Origin: Yes71-27 sp040758635
GTDB taxonomy: Bacteria > Bacillota > Desulfotomaculia > Desulfotomaculales > Ammonificaceae
Reading direction: 5' to 3'
Assembly (NCBI GenBank): GCA_040758635.1
Contig: JBFLVI010000001.1
Span: 114,789 to 178,788, forward strand
Length of the DNA: 64,000 nt
Shown piece by piece: positions 1-8,542 of the stretch (position 1 is its first letter; the number at the start of each line of letters is the position of its first letter). Made by a program: the position numbers and the translations under genes. The notes beneath the pieces were generated by a model. That model ran no database searches and was not told the origin of the DNA. It saw nothing but the letters and a program-made list of their open reading frames with translations.

Positions 1-1228
1 AAAAGGCCCGGACGCCCAGATCAACGATCAGGCCGCCTTTCACGACCTCCCGCACTATTCCCTCCACCGGCGTCTCGTTCTCAAACGCGGCCTGGAGTTC
101 CTGCCATGCTTTTTCGGCGTCCGCCCGCCCCTTGGAAAGGATAATCCGGCCTTCACTGTTCTCCGCCTTGACCACCCAGACATCTATCTCATCTCCCACG
201 CTGACTACGTCGTGCGGAGAGGCTATTTCACAGCAAGACAGCTCCCGGAGCGGGATCACTCCTTCCGATTTTGCGCCCACGTCTACCAGAACCTCGTTCT
301 GGTTTATTTCCACGACCACTCCCTTGACAATTTCGCCGCCGCGGAGGGTTTTCACCTCCATTGGCTGCATTTCCTGGGTCGTGTCGTTTCCTTCGCCCAA
401 TTCCTTCATGCGCCTCTCTACCTCCTCAATAATCCAGTCCGGCGTGGATGCCCCGGCGGTCAGGCCCGCGACTTTTATCCCGGTAAACCACTCCGGTTTG
501 AGCTCGTCCGCGGTCTCGATATGGTAAGTCGGGGTGCCCGTCGCCAGGCAGAGCCGGGTCAGCTTCTGCGTGTTGGCGCTTGCGTATCCGCCGACAACCA
601 CCATCACGTCAACCTGGCGGGCCAAATCCAGTGCGGCCTGCTGCCGCTTGGCCACTGCATGGCAGGTGGTGCTGAAGACTTTTACCTCCGCGTTACGTTG
701 CTGCAACACTTCTGCCACGGCTTCAAAGTTCGCCTGCGGCTGCGTAGTCTGGGCAATGATCCCGAGGCGCGGGAACACCGGAAGTGCCGCCGCTTCTTCC
801 GGATTTTCCACCACCTGCGCCTGCCCGCCGGCCCAACCTACGATTCCTTTGACTTCCGGGTGGTTCCTGTCTCCCACCACCACCACGGTGTACCCCTGTG
901 CGGTCAGGTCCCTGGCCAATTGCTGGGCCCGCTTCACGAAAGGGCAGGTGGCGTCCACAACCGCCAGACCGGTTTTCTGGGCGGCCGCAAGAACTTCGGG
1001 TTCCACCCCGTGGGACCGGATGATCAAGGTCCCCTCTTTGACGGCCGCCACCTCTTCAATCACCTGGATGCCCCGATCGGCCAGGAACTTTACCACCTGG
1101 GGGTTGTGGATCAACGGGCCCAGTGTAAAAAGCGGCCCGGTTTTTTCGGCGCGGGCTTTCAGCGCCAGGTCGATCGCCCGCTTAACACCGAAGCAAAAAC
1201 CTGCCCACGCCGCCCTTTTTACTTCCAT
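1..1228 (-). CDS. ispH: IspH (HMBPP reductase) fused to ribosomal protein S1 domains, partial
   Basis: This gene enters the window from its 5' end and runs off the left edge, so about 409 codons are visible. The N-terminal ~290 residues are 4-hydroxy-3-methylbut-2-enyl diphosphate reductase, the last step of the MEP isoprenoid pathway, with three cluster cysteines in FCFGVKRAID (C12), DATCPFVKRAQ and STTCHAVAKRQ. After a linker the frame continues into S1 RNA-binding repeats: one starts near GGEIVKGVVVEI and a second near ETPVEGIVREVV. This LytB-S1 fusion is known in Clostridia, so the join is not a sequencing error. The ATG at 1228 overlaps the plsC stop by 10 bp, which suggests translational coupling. 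I read it directly from the minus strand; the long open frames on the opposite strand here are shadows. Confidence 0.93.
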   Translation of the reverse strand, partial: MEVKRAAWAGFCFGVKRAIDLALKARAEKTGPLFTLGPLIHNPQVVKFLADRGIQVIEEVAAVKEGTLIIRSHGVEPEVLAAAQKTGLAVVDATCPFVKRAQQLARDLTAQGYTVVVVGDRNHPEVKGIVGWAGGQAQVVENPEEAAALPVFPRLGIIAQTTQPQANFEAVAEVLQQRNAEVKVFSTTCHAVAKRQQAALDLARQVDVMVVVGGYASANTQKLTRLCLATGTPTYHIETADELKPEWFTGIKVAGLTAGASTPDWIIEEVERRMKELGEGNDTTQEMQPMEVKTLRGGEIVKGVVVEINQNEVLVDVGAKSEGVIPLRELSCCEIASPHDVVSVGDEIDVWVVKAENSEGRIILSKGRADAEKAWQELQAAFENETPVEGIVREVVKGGLIVDLGVRAF

Positions 1229-1818
1229 TTCCGGTCCGCATCCGCTCCCATCAACGCCGCAATCGCGGCGATCATTTCTTGTCCGCCGTTTACTATTTCT
1301 TCCCGGGTTGGCTTTTTCCCTTCTGTTTTTAAATAAAAGGGTTTTCCTACCTGCACCCGGACTTTTCCAAACAGCCCGCGCGTCCCGATGAGCGCCACCG
1401 GCACCACCGGCACCCCCGTTTTGAGCGCCAGGACCGCCGCGCCCGGCTGGGCGGGCAGCAACTCGCCGGTGGGGCTGCGCCGCCCTTCCGGAAAGATGCC
1501 GACCGTCCGGCCGCGCATCAGATAGTCAACCGCTACCTTCAGCGCCTTGCGGTCAAAGCCCTCCCGCCGCACCGGAAAAGCACCTAAAATCCGGATCAGC
1601 AGCCCGAAAAGCGGGATCCGGAAAAGCTCCTCTTTGGCCATGAAGTGGACGCGCCGTTTCAACGCCGCCCCTAAAACGGGAGGGTCCCAGTAACTCTGGT
1701 GGTTGGCGATAACGATAACCCCTCCCTCAGGCGGGAGGTTGTCTCCACCCTCCACCTTCCACCGCCGCAGTACCGGCAGCAAAATCCTGAGCAGAGCCCA
1801 GGCGAACCAGTAAAGCAC
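1219..1818 (-). CDS. plsC: 1-acyl-sn-glycerol-3-phosphate acyltransferase
   Basis: Lysophosphatidic acid acyltransferase of 199 aa that makes phosphatidic acid at the cytoplasmic membrane. The HX4D catalytic motif is visible in NHQSYWDPP (about residues 39-47) and the substrate-binding motif in FPEGRRSPTGEL (about 109-120). A hydrophobic N-terminus (LYWFAWALLRILLPVL) probably anchors it in the membrane. The start is a GTG with a good ribosome-binding site (GGGAGGGTGAAGCG). It sits between cmk (6 bp upstream) and ispH (overlapping by 10 bp); cmk-plsC-ispH/rpsA is a common clostridial arrangement. Length is normal for the family. Confidence 0.93.
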   Translation of the reverse strand: MLYWFAWALLRILLPVLRRWKVEGGDNLPPEGGVIVIANHQSYWDPPVLGAALKRRVHFMAKEELFRIPLFGLLIRILGAFPVRREGFDRKALKVAVDYLMRGRTVGIFPEGRRSPTGELLPAQPGAAVLALKTGVPVVPVALIGTRGLFGKVRVQVGKPFYLKTEGKKPTREEIVNGGQEMIAAIAALMGADADRKWK

Positions 1819-1824
1819 ACCGCT

Positions 1825-2484
1825 TCACCCTCCCTGCACCTGTGTGAGAATCATCTCCACCACTTCGTCGGGACTTTTTTGGGTGGTGTCGATGACCACT
1901 GCGTCCGGTGCCGGGATGAGCGGCGCCACCTTTCTCTGCGTATCGTACGTATCGCGGCGCACAATCTCTTTAATCTGGTCCTCCAGCGTAACGTTGTACC
2001 CGTCCCGCGCGGTTTCGAGAAACCGGCGCTTGGCGCGTTCTTCCACGCTCGCCGTCAGAAAAAACTTTTTCTCGGCGTCCGGCAGCACGACCGTCCCGAT
2101 ATCCCGTCCCTCCATGACCACGCCGCCGCAAGCCGCCAGTTGCCGCTGCTTCTCCGTGAGGTGCCGCCTCACCGCAGGCACCCGGGCCACCAGCGAAACG
2201 CAACACGAAACGTCAGGCGTGCGGATTTCCCGGTTGACCTCCTGCCCGTTCAGATAAACGGCCGTTTCGCCGTTTTCGCTCCGGCCAAACCCGATTTGCA
2301 GCATCTGGATGAGCCGCGCCAGGCCTTCCTCGTCCTCGCAGGAGATTCCGGCCTTAATCGCCGCGAGCGCCACGGCACGGTACATCGCCCCTGTATCTAC
2401 ATGCGTCAACCCGAGGCGTTGCGCCAGTTTCTTCGCCACGGTGCTCTTGCCGGCTCCCGCCGGTCCGTCTATGGCGATGCGCAA
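1825..2484 (-). CDS. cmk: cytidylate kinase
   Basis: (d)CMP kinase of 219 aa: transfers phosphate from ATP to CMP/dCMP in pyrimidine nucleotide salvage and mRNA turnover. The P-loop is GPAGAGKSTVAKKLA at the extreme N-terminus; DTGAMYRAVAL and the EGRDIGTVVLPDA nucleotide-binding motif follow, all typical of the family. The apparent start is TTG at 2484 (MRIAIDGPAG). It lies in the same direction as aroA upstream (69 bp gap with a T-rich stretch but no convincing hairpin) and plsC downstream. Confidence 0.95.
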   Translation of the reverse strand: MRIAIDGPAGAGKSTVAKKLAQRLGLTHVDTGAMYRAVALAAIKAGISCEDEEGLARLIQMLQIGFGRSENGETAVYLNGQEVNREIRTPDVSCCVSLVARVPAVRRHLTEKQRQLAACGGVVMEGRDIGTVVLPDAEKKFFLTASVEERAKRRFLETARDGYNVTLEDQIKEIVRRDTYDTQRKVAPLIPAPDAVVIDTTQKSPDEVVEMILTQVQGG

Positions 2485-2553
2485 GGAAAGGACCTACCCC
2501 TTTGTTTCTGGTTTGGATTCGACATTTCTGCCAACTTTCCTTTTTTTTAATAA

Positions 2554-3843
2554 TTATTCCACGCTCAATCGCTGTAGCGTTTCTACAAAGTCCGGGAAAG
2601 AAACGTTCACCACGTCCGCCTCTTTAACCGCGGTTTCGCCGTCAGCCGCGAGGCCGGCCACCGCCAGGGCCATCGCCACCCGGTGGTCGCCGTAACTCTC
2701 TACCACTGCTCCGGAGAGCCGCTTTCCGCCGTAAATGATGAGCCCGTCCGGCAGTTCTTCCACCGGGACGCCCAGGCGGCTCAGTCCCGCCGCCATGGTT
2801 TTCAGTCGGTCGGACTCCTTGACCTTGAGCTCGGCGGCGTTCCGGATGACCGTTTTGCCGCGGGCGCATGCTGCGGCGACGGTGATCACCGGGATTTCGT
2901 CAATGAGCCGCGGGATGAGCGCGCCGCCAATTTCTACCCCTTTCAACTCCGAGGAACATACGGCTATGTCCCCGTACGGTTCGCCCCCGGCTTCACCTGC
3001 AGGCGTTATCTCCACCCGGGCGCCCATCTCCCGGAGCACCTCAATGATTCCGGTCCGGGTGGGGTTCAGTCCCACCCCTTTGATGGTGAGGGCAGCTTCA
3101 GGTACGATGCAGGCGGCGACCATCAAGAACGCCGCCGAGGAGATGTCCCCGGGGACGCGGATCGCCGCCCCTTTTAGAACCGGGTTTCCGTCCACGGCAA
3201 CCGTCAACCCCTCCCGGGTTACCCTGGCGCCGAAGTATTCAAGCATCCGCTCGGTGTGATCCCGGGAAAGTGCGGGCTCGGTAACGCTCGTTGTACCCTG
3301 GGCGTAAAGCCCCGCCAGCAGGACGGCCGACTTCATCTGGGCGCTTGCAACGGGGGAAGTGAACGCGAGCGGCTTGAGTTCGCCGCCGGTGATTGCCAGG
3401 GGCGCCAGTTCCCCGCCGCCCCGTCCGCTGATCCGGGCTCCCATCTCCCGGAGCGGCCCGACGACGCGGCCCATCGGCCGGCGCCGCAGGCTGCTGTCTC
3501 CGGTGAGCACGCTGAAGAACGGCTGCCCCGCCAGAATCCCCAGCAAGAGACGCATGGTGGTTCCGGAGTTCTTTGCATCCAGGACGTCTTCCGGTTCGCT
3601 GAGGCCGTGCAGCCCGCAGCCGCGAATCACCACCCGCCCCGCTTCCGGTCCTGCAATTTCCACACCCATGCTGCGGAAACAGGCCAGGGTGGCCAGGCAA
3701 TCCTCGCCTTCCAGAAAGTTTTCGACTACCGTTTCGCCGGTCGCTATGGCGCCCAGCATGAGCGCCCGGTGGGAGATGGACTTGTCCCCCGGCACGGCGA
3801 CCGTTCCCTTTAGAGATCGTACGGGACGAATTACCAGTTCCAA
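2554..3843 (-). CDS. aroA: 3-phosphoshikimate 1-carboxyvinyltransferase (EPSP synthase)
   Basis: Sixth step of the shikimate pathway: joins PEP and shikimate-3-phosphate. About 429 aa. Family motifs visible: PGDKSISHRALMLGAIA near the N-terminus, NSGTTMRLLLGIL, GDSSLRRRPM, and KVKESDRLKTMA near the C-terminus. The frame can be extended to 3870, but the TTG at 3843 has an AGGGGG ribosome-binding site at good distance and gives the usual N-terminus (LELVIRPVRSLKG). It follows tyrA after about 220 bp, the largest break inside the aro block. Confidence 0.94.
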   Translation of the reverse strand: MELVIRPVRSLKGTVAVPGDKSISHRALMLGAIATGETVVENFLEGEDCLATLACFRSMGVEIAGPEAGRVVIRGCGLHGLSEPEDVLDAKNSGTTMRLLLGILAGQPFFSVLTGDSSLRRRPMGRVVGPLREMGARISGRGGGELAPLAITGGELKPLAFTSPVASAQMKSAVLLAGLYAQGTTSVTEPALSRDHTERMLEYFGARVTREGLTVAVDGNPVLKGAAIRVPGDISSAAFLMVAACIVPEAALTIKGVGLNPTRTGIIEVLREMGARVEITPAGEAGGEPYGDIAVCSSELKGVEIGGALIPRLIDEIPVITVAAACARGKTVIRNAAELKVKESDRLKTMAAGLSRLGVPVEELPDGLIIYGGKRLSGAVVESYGDHRVAMALAVAGLAADGETAVKEADVVNVSFPDFVETLQRLSVE

Positions 3844-4061
3844 AGTTTTGAAACCCCCTGAAAAAAACAAAATTTTAGCATCAGCGTACCGGTTTTATCT
3901 TGGCTCCCCACCGGCGCTTTTCATCCCTTAGTCTCTGCCTTTTTACCCGGCTCTTCCCAACCCTGCCCTTCTTCCCCTTTTCCTTCTTTGGGTTCCCTTG
4001 AAAATGCGGTTCCCTACTTCACTTTTTATAGTTCCGGCCTCTCGTTCCGGGTTTCCGCTCC

Positions 4062-5159
4062 CTACCGTTTGCGTGCCTCGATTCCAGCCCTTTGCAAGAG
4101 CGCCAACGCTTCCTCCTGGTCGGCGGTGCTGGCAAAACCGAGCCGGATCGTTCCGCCCTCGCCCTCCCGCACCCGGAGGATTTCGATGTCGCAGATGTTA
4201 ATGCCCGCGTCGCCGAGGATCCCGGACAGGTGGGCGATAACCCCCGGCCGGTCCGGGACGGTGACCACGATCTCGCACAGCTCGGGCAGGTAGCCCTTGC
4301 TCTTGGCCGGCACCGCCTGGCGCAGCAGGTGCGCCTTTCGGAGCCACTCTTCCAACGCTTGCGCGTTGCCTGCCGCGACGATGGCCGCCAGTTCGCCGAG
4401 CACCTGCCGGTACTGCTCCAGGACCGTGAGAATAGCTTCGCTGTTCGACAGGATTATGTCCCGCCACACCGTTACGTCGCCTGCGGCGACGCGGGTCGTA
4501 TCCCGGAAACCGCCCGCGGCGAGGGGCAGTACCGCCTCCCGCTCCGGCAGAGCGCCAATGGTATTGACCAGGGCGGCGGCAACGCAGTGCGGCAGATGGC
4601 TCACTGCGGCAACGTAGAAGTCATGCACTTCCGGCGCGAGCTGGATGACGCGCGCCCCGACGCCTTCCGCGAGCCGGCGTACCCTGTCCAGCGCGCCGGT
4701 ATCCGTGGCGGCGGTGGGCGTCAGAATGTAGTATGCGTTTTCAAAAAGGTACGGGTCGGCGTTCTTGACCCCGGCCCGCTCCGAACCGGCCAGCGGGTGA
4801 CCGCCGACGAAGTAAAAGGAATGGGCCGCGCCGATCGGTTCCACCGCCCGCACGATGGCTGCCTTCGTACTTCCCACGTCGGTGACCACCGTACCGGGGC
4901 GGAGGTGCGGGGCAGCTTCACGGACTACCGGGACGACCGTACTCACCGGTGTCGCTACCACCACCAGCGAGGCGCCCGCGACGCCGCTCCGGAGGTCGGT
5001 GGTCACCGTGTCCGCGGCGCCGACCTCGACGCCGAGCCGCAGCTTTTCCTCGCTTCTCCCGATGCCCACCACCTCCGCCGTCAGCCCCAGGCGGCGCAGA
5101 GCCATTCCGAGGGAACCGCCGATCAAACCAAGGCCGATAATCGCCACCCGCTCCAACAC
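4062..5159 (-). CDS. tyrA: prephenate dehydrogenase with C-terminal ACT domain
   Basis: Oxidative decarboxylation of prephenate to 4-hydroxyphenylpyruvate on the tyrosine branch, NAD(P)-dependent. The N-terminal Rossmann motif is VAIIGLGLIGGSLGMAL; GGHPLAGSERAG and the FRDTTRVAAGD segment are typical of the family. The last ~75 residues (VPDRPGVIAHLSGILGDAG) form an ACT domain, which in this family usually gives tyrosine feedback control. I place the start at GTG 5159, seven bases after GGAGG; the frame stays open to 5174. It starts just after the pheA stop. Confidence 0.92.
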   Translation of the reverse strand: MLERVAIIGLGLIGGSLGMALRRLGLTAEVVGIGRSEEKLRLGVEVGAADTVTTDLRSGVAGASLVVVATPVSTVVPVVREAAPHLRPGTVVTDVGSTKAAIVRAVEPIGAAHSFYFVGGHPLAGSERAGVKNADPYLFENAYYILTPTAATDTGALDRVRRLAEGVGARVIQLAPEVHDFYVAAVSHLPHCVAAALVNTIGALPEREAVLPLAAGGFRDTTRVAAGDVTVWRDIILSNSEAILTVLEQYRQVLGELAAIVAAGNAQALEEWLRKAHLLRQAVPAKSKGYLPELCEIVVTVPDRPGVIAHLSGILGDAGINICDIEILRVREGEGGTIRLGFASTADQEEALALLQRAGIEARKR

Positions 5160-5161
5160 CT

Positions 5162-5992
5162 TCAGCCCTCCCACCGGGGGTAAGAACCTAAGATCCTAAA
5201 AAAAACGCTCTGTCCCCGGATCGCCTCCAGCGCCTCGGCTACCGGGGGGTCTTCCCGGTGCCCCTCGCAATCAACGTAGAAAATATAATAGCCGATGCCC
5301 CGGCGTGCGGGGCGGGATTCAATCTTGGTCAGGTTAATCCCCCGTGAAGCAAACTCGCCCAGTGCCGCGTACAGGGTTCCGGGCCGGTCGTGTACAAGGG
5401 AAAAGGCCGCGGAAGTCTTATCCTTTCCCGTGCGGGCTGCGGCGTCGCGCCCGATCACCACAAACCGGGTTTCGTTCTCCGTAACGTCCTGGATCGCCCG
5501 CGCGACAATCACCAGCCCGTAATGTTCAGCTGCCGCCTCGGTGCCGATGGCCGCCCAGGGTTCGGCTGTGGAAGCCACCAGCCGCGCCGCTTCCCCCGTG
5601 CTGGTGGTCGCCTGCCGGATTACACCCGGCAGTTCCCGTTCGAGATATTTCCGGCACTGCGCGATGGCGTGGGGATGGGAAAGCACGCGGGTAAAGTGTT
5701 TTACCCCCGTACGGGCGAGAAGGTGATGCACCACCGGGAGGATGATCTCTCCCGTAATAAAAACCCTTTCATCGTACGTAAGGAGATCCAGCGTGAGGTT
5801 GACGCTTCCTTCAACCGAGTTTTCAAGCGGGACGACGCCGAACGCCGTTTCCCCGCCGGTTACCGCCTTAAAGAGTTCGGGGATCTCGCCGAAAGGCACC
5901 CCTTCGTAATCCCGCCCGAAAAAAAAGCGGCCCATCGCCTGCTCCGTGAAGGTTCCGGCCGGCCCGAGAAAACCAACCTTGAATGACGCCAC
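5162..5992 (-). CDS. pheA: prephenate dehydratase
   Basis: Converts prephenate to phenylpyruvate for phenylalanine synthesis. About 276 aa from GTG 5992, which shares its G with the TAG stop of aroF (TAGTG) and has GGAGGCAGC upstream; the open frame continues further but would overlap aroF. The substrate domain begins FKVGFLGPAGTFTEQA; the catalytic TRF-type motif is visible as ENETRFVVIG. A C-terminal ACT domain (DRPGTLYAALGEFASRGINL, then the ESRPARRG motif) binds phenylalanine in relatives. No chorismate mutase domain is fused, so that enzyme must be encoded elsewhere. Confidence 0.94.
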   Translation of the reverse strand: MASFKVGFLGPAGTFTEQAMGRFFFGRDYEGVPFGEIPELFKAVTGGETAFGVVPLENSVEGSVNLTLDLLTYDERVFITGEIILPVVHHLLARTGVKHFTRVLSHPHAIAQCRKYLERELPGVIRQATTSTGEAARLVASTAEPWAAIGTEAAAEHYGLVIVARAIQDVTENETRFVVIGRDAAARTGKDKTSAAFSLVHDRPGTLYAALGEFASRGINLTKIESRPARRGIGYYIFYVDCEGHREDPPVAEALEAIRGQSVFFRILGSYPRWEG

Positions 5993-7008
5993 TAAAGCTG
6001 CCTCCCCAGGACCGCGGCGATCCGGCGCAAATCTTCCATCATCGCCGCAAAATTCTCCGGGGTGAGCGACTGCGCCCCGTCGCAGAGCGCCTCTGCCGGG
6101 TTCGGGTGCACCTCCACCAGAAGGCCGTCGGCCCCGGCGGCGATTGCCGCCCGGCACATCGGGGCAACGAATTTCCAGCGGCCGAGGCCGTGGCTCGGAT
6201 CCACCACCACCGGCAGGTGCGAGAGGTGTTTCACAATCGGGACCGCCGAAAGGTCCAAAGTGTTGCGGGTGTAAGTTTCAAAGCTGCGAATCCCCCGCTC
6301 GCACAGGATAACGTCGAAGTTGCCCCCGGACAGGATGTATTCCGCCGCCATCAGCCACTCCTCAATCGTGGCGGAGAGGCCTCTTTTCAAAAGCACCGGC
6401 TTGTTTATCCGCCCCAGTTCTTTCAACAGGTCAAAATTCTGCATGTTGCGGGTACCCAGTTGGATGATATCCGCGTACTTCGCCACCACAGGCAGCGTCC
6501 GGATGTCCATTACCTCCGTGACAATTTTCAGGCCGAACCGTTCTCTGGCCTCGGCGAGTATTTTCAACCCCTCTTCGCCCAGTCCCTGAAAGGAATAGGG
6601 TGAAGTGCGGGGCTTGAAAGCGCCGCCGCGCAGGATAGTGGCTCCTGCAGCGCCGACCTGCTCCGCAGCAGTAAGCAACTGCTCCCGGCTTTCAACCGCG
6701 CAGGGCCCGGCCATTACGTGAATCCTTGCCCCGCCGATCTCCACGCCGTCACCAACCCGCACTATCGTTCGTTCCGCCCGGAAAGAACGGCTGGCCGCCT
6801 TGTAAGGGTGTAAAATAGGGATCACCTGCTCCACCCCCGGTAGTACTTCAAGGGCAGCCTCGCGCAACCGTCTTTCATCCCCGATGATGCCGATGATCGT
6901 TTTTTCCACCCCGCGGGAGAGGTGGGCCTTGAAGCCCTCCGCTTCGATCTTCTTGATTACACCTTCCACTTCTTGTTCGGTTGCGTTGTCCGCCATGACG
7001 ATGATCAT
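5992..7008 (-). CDS. aroF: 3-deoxy-7-phosphoheptulonate synthase (DAHP synthase, type I beta)
   Basis: First committed step of aromatic amino acid synthesis (PEP plus erythrose-4-phosphate). 338 aa. An N-terminal ferredoxin-like domain (residues ~1-75, MIIVMADNATEQEVEGVIKK) precedes the TIM-barrel. Motifs: MAGPCAVESREQL, ATILRGGAFKPRTSPYSFQG, IQLGTRNMQNFDLL and VDPSHGLGRW. The N-terminal domain is regulatory in the Thermotoga-type enzymes; it is not a chorismate mutase. It lies between hisC (43 bp upstream) and pheA (1 bp overlap). Confidence 0.95.
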   Translation of the reverse strand: MIIVMADNATEQEVEGVIKKIEAEGFKAHLSRGVEKTIIGIIGDERRLREAALEVLPGVEQVIPILHPYKAASRSFRAERTIVRVGDGVEIGGARIHVMAGPCAVESREQLLTAAEQVGAAGATILRGGAFKPRTSPYSFQGLGEEGLKILAEARERFGLKIVTEVMDIRTLPVVAKYADIIQLGTRNMQNFDLLKELGRINKPVLLKRGLSATIEEWLMAAEYILSGGNFDVILCERGIRSFETYTRNTLDLSAVPIVKHLSHLPVVVDPSHGLGRWKFVAPMCRAAIAAGADGLLVEVHPNPAEALCDGAQSLTPENFAAMMEDLRRIAAVLGRQL

Positions 7009-7051
7009 TCGGTACTCCCTCCATCAGAACAGTATCAATCCGGCTGTACAA

Positions 7052-8137
7052 TCAGTTCGCCAGCACCCCGGCCAGCGCGGCGGCGAAGCGGGCGTTCTGC
7101 GCTGCCGTGCCGATGGTCACCCGGAGGTGGGTGGGGTAACCAAAACCGCCCCGGATGATGACACCCGCTTTCAGCAGGCGCTGAAAAACTTCCCTTTCGT
7201 CCCGCCCGGCGTCGAAGAAAATGAAGTTCGCCTCGGTCGGGACGTAGGTGACGCCGAGTGCCGTAAAGGCCTCGTACAACTGCTTTTTCCCTTCTTCGTT
7301 CGTCTTCCGGGTCAGTGCGACGAATTCCTCGTCGTCGAGTGCGGCCAGCGCCGCTTCCTGCGCCAGCGCGTTGACGTTGAACGGTTCCCGGACGCGGTTC
7401 AGGTATTCAATCAGCGCAGGCGGTCCTATGCCGTAGCCGACGCGCAGTCCTGCCAGGCCGTACAGCTTCGAAAAAGTCCGCAAAACCACGGCGTTGTAGC
7501 CCTTCCGGAAGAAATCAAGCCCGTCCGGATAGTCCGGGTCGGTGACGTACTCGAAGTAGGCCTCGTCGAAGACCACCACCGTTTCCGGGCCGACCCGTTC
7601 CATAAACCGCGCGACTTCCTGCCTGGTGGCAATGGTGCCCGTGGGATTGTTCGGGTTGCAGAGATACACCATCTTCGTCCTGGCGGTCAGCCGTGCCGCC
7701 ATCGCTTCCAGGTCCATCCGGAAATCCTTCAGCGGCACCTCCACCGGTACGGCTCCCATCAACCGGGTCAGCGGTTCATACCGGGGAAAGGTCGGCACCG
7801 GCATCACGACCTCGTCACCCGGTTCCAGGAGCGCGAGGGAAAGCATCTGGACAATTTCGTTGGAGCCGTTGCCCACGATGATCGCGTGGGAGTCTACGCC
7901 GAGCCTGGCGGCCAGGGCCTGGCGGAGCCGGTAGGCGCTGCCGTCCGGGTAAAAGTTGACGTTTTTCACGGCAGCCGCCACCGCTGCTGCTGCCTTAGGC
8001 GAGGGTCCCAGGGGGTTTTCGTTGGAGGCAAGCTTGATGACGTCCTCCAGGCCGAGCTCCCGTTTCACTTCCTCGATTGGTTTTCCCGGCTGGTAAACTG
8101 CCAGGGTTGAAAGACAACCGCGGGCTTTTACGTTCAT
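7052..8137 (-). CDS. hisC: histidinol-phosphate aminotransferase
   Basis: PLP-dependent class I/II aminotransferase, 361 aa. SNENPLGPSP, the NPNNPTG motif, DEAYFEYV and the Schiff-base lysine in TFSKLYGLAGLRVGYG are all present. The start at ATG 8137 has a strong AAGGAG; the longer open frame upstream runs into a repeat element and is not credible. The position between trpA and aroF mirrors the Bacillus supraoperon, where HisC also serves as an aromatic aminotransferase for phenylalanine and tyrosine, so dual function is likely. No other his gene is in the window. Confidence 0.92.
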   Translation of the reverse strand: MNVKARGCLSTLAVYQPGKPIEEVKRELGLEDVIKLASNENPLGPSPKAAAAVAAAVKNVNFYPDGSAYRLRQALAARLGVDSHAIIVGNGSNEIVQMLSLALLEPGDEVVMPVPTFPRYEPLTRLMGAVPVEVPLKDFRMDLEAMAARLTARTKMVYLCNPNNPTGTIATRQEVARFMERVGPETVVVFDEAYFEYVTDPDYPDGLDFFRKGYNAVVLRTFSKLYGLAGLRVGYGIGPPALIEYLNRVREPFNVNALAQEAALAALDDEEFVALTRKTNEEGKKQLYEAFTALGVTYVPTEANFIFFDAGRDEREVFQRLLKAGVIIRGGFGYPTHLRVTIGTAAQNARFAAALAGVLAN

Positions 8138-8196
8138 AAGGCTGCTCCTTCGGTTTTTGAAACATCTTACCATAACGCACCGCCAGAAACAATCCC

Positions 8197-8463
8197 GGTA
8201 ACTATTTAGGCCGCCCTGCGGGGCGCGGCTAAAGCTTGCGCATAGCACCATGACCAGCCACTCGGGCCGAATCCTCACCCAGCACTCAATTGCGTCTTGA
8301 TAAGACACTGCTTTTAAGGAAACACATATTTGTCGGCCCCGCGAAACTACACTTTCATAGCAATCTGAGTGCTGGGCTCCGGTTCGTCCCTCGTGGCTTC
8401 CGCGCTCTGCCCAGCGATAGCCTGGCGTTCCGTAAGTGTAATGTGACAGGCTGAATAGTTACC
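8197..8463. repeat. long imperfect inverted repeat, copy 1 (trpA-hisC gap)
   Basis: Fills most of the 405 bp between trpA and hisC. The outer ends are a perfect inverted pair GGTAACTATT (8197-8206) and AATAGTTACC (8454-8463). Nested inside are TCCTCACCCAGCACTCAAT (8272-8290) and TGAGTGCTGGGCTCCGG (8366-8382), with flanking segments that also align as reverse complements. The two inner cores recur exactly at 55780-55798 and 55877-55893. It has no open frame of its own. It looks like a MITE- or REP-type element that would be transcribed as a long hairpin within the aromatic operon. No rho-independent terminator was seen in the rest of the gap. Confidence 0.75.
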
Positions 8464-8542
8464 AATCCCGTTAATCCTGCGTCCGGTTGCCCCGCTTCAA
8501 GCCCTCAACGTCCAAGATCTATCGTTTCTTCAGGCGTCTTCC

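Noticed and set aside
212..1336. Long forward open frames across the left edge
   Set aside because: They lie opposite IspH-S1, whose reading frame has clear family motifs; they are shadows of GC-rich codon structure.
5993..6157. N-terminal extension of prephenate dehydratase
   Set aside because: It would overlap aroF over 165 bp and its sequence is low-complexity GRRR; GTG 5992 gives the normal length and start.
5992..7008. Chorismate mutase domain in AroF
   Set aside because: The N-terminal ~75 residues are ferredoxin-like, not the helical AroQ type.
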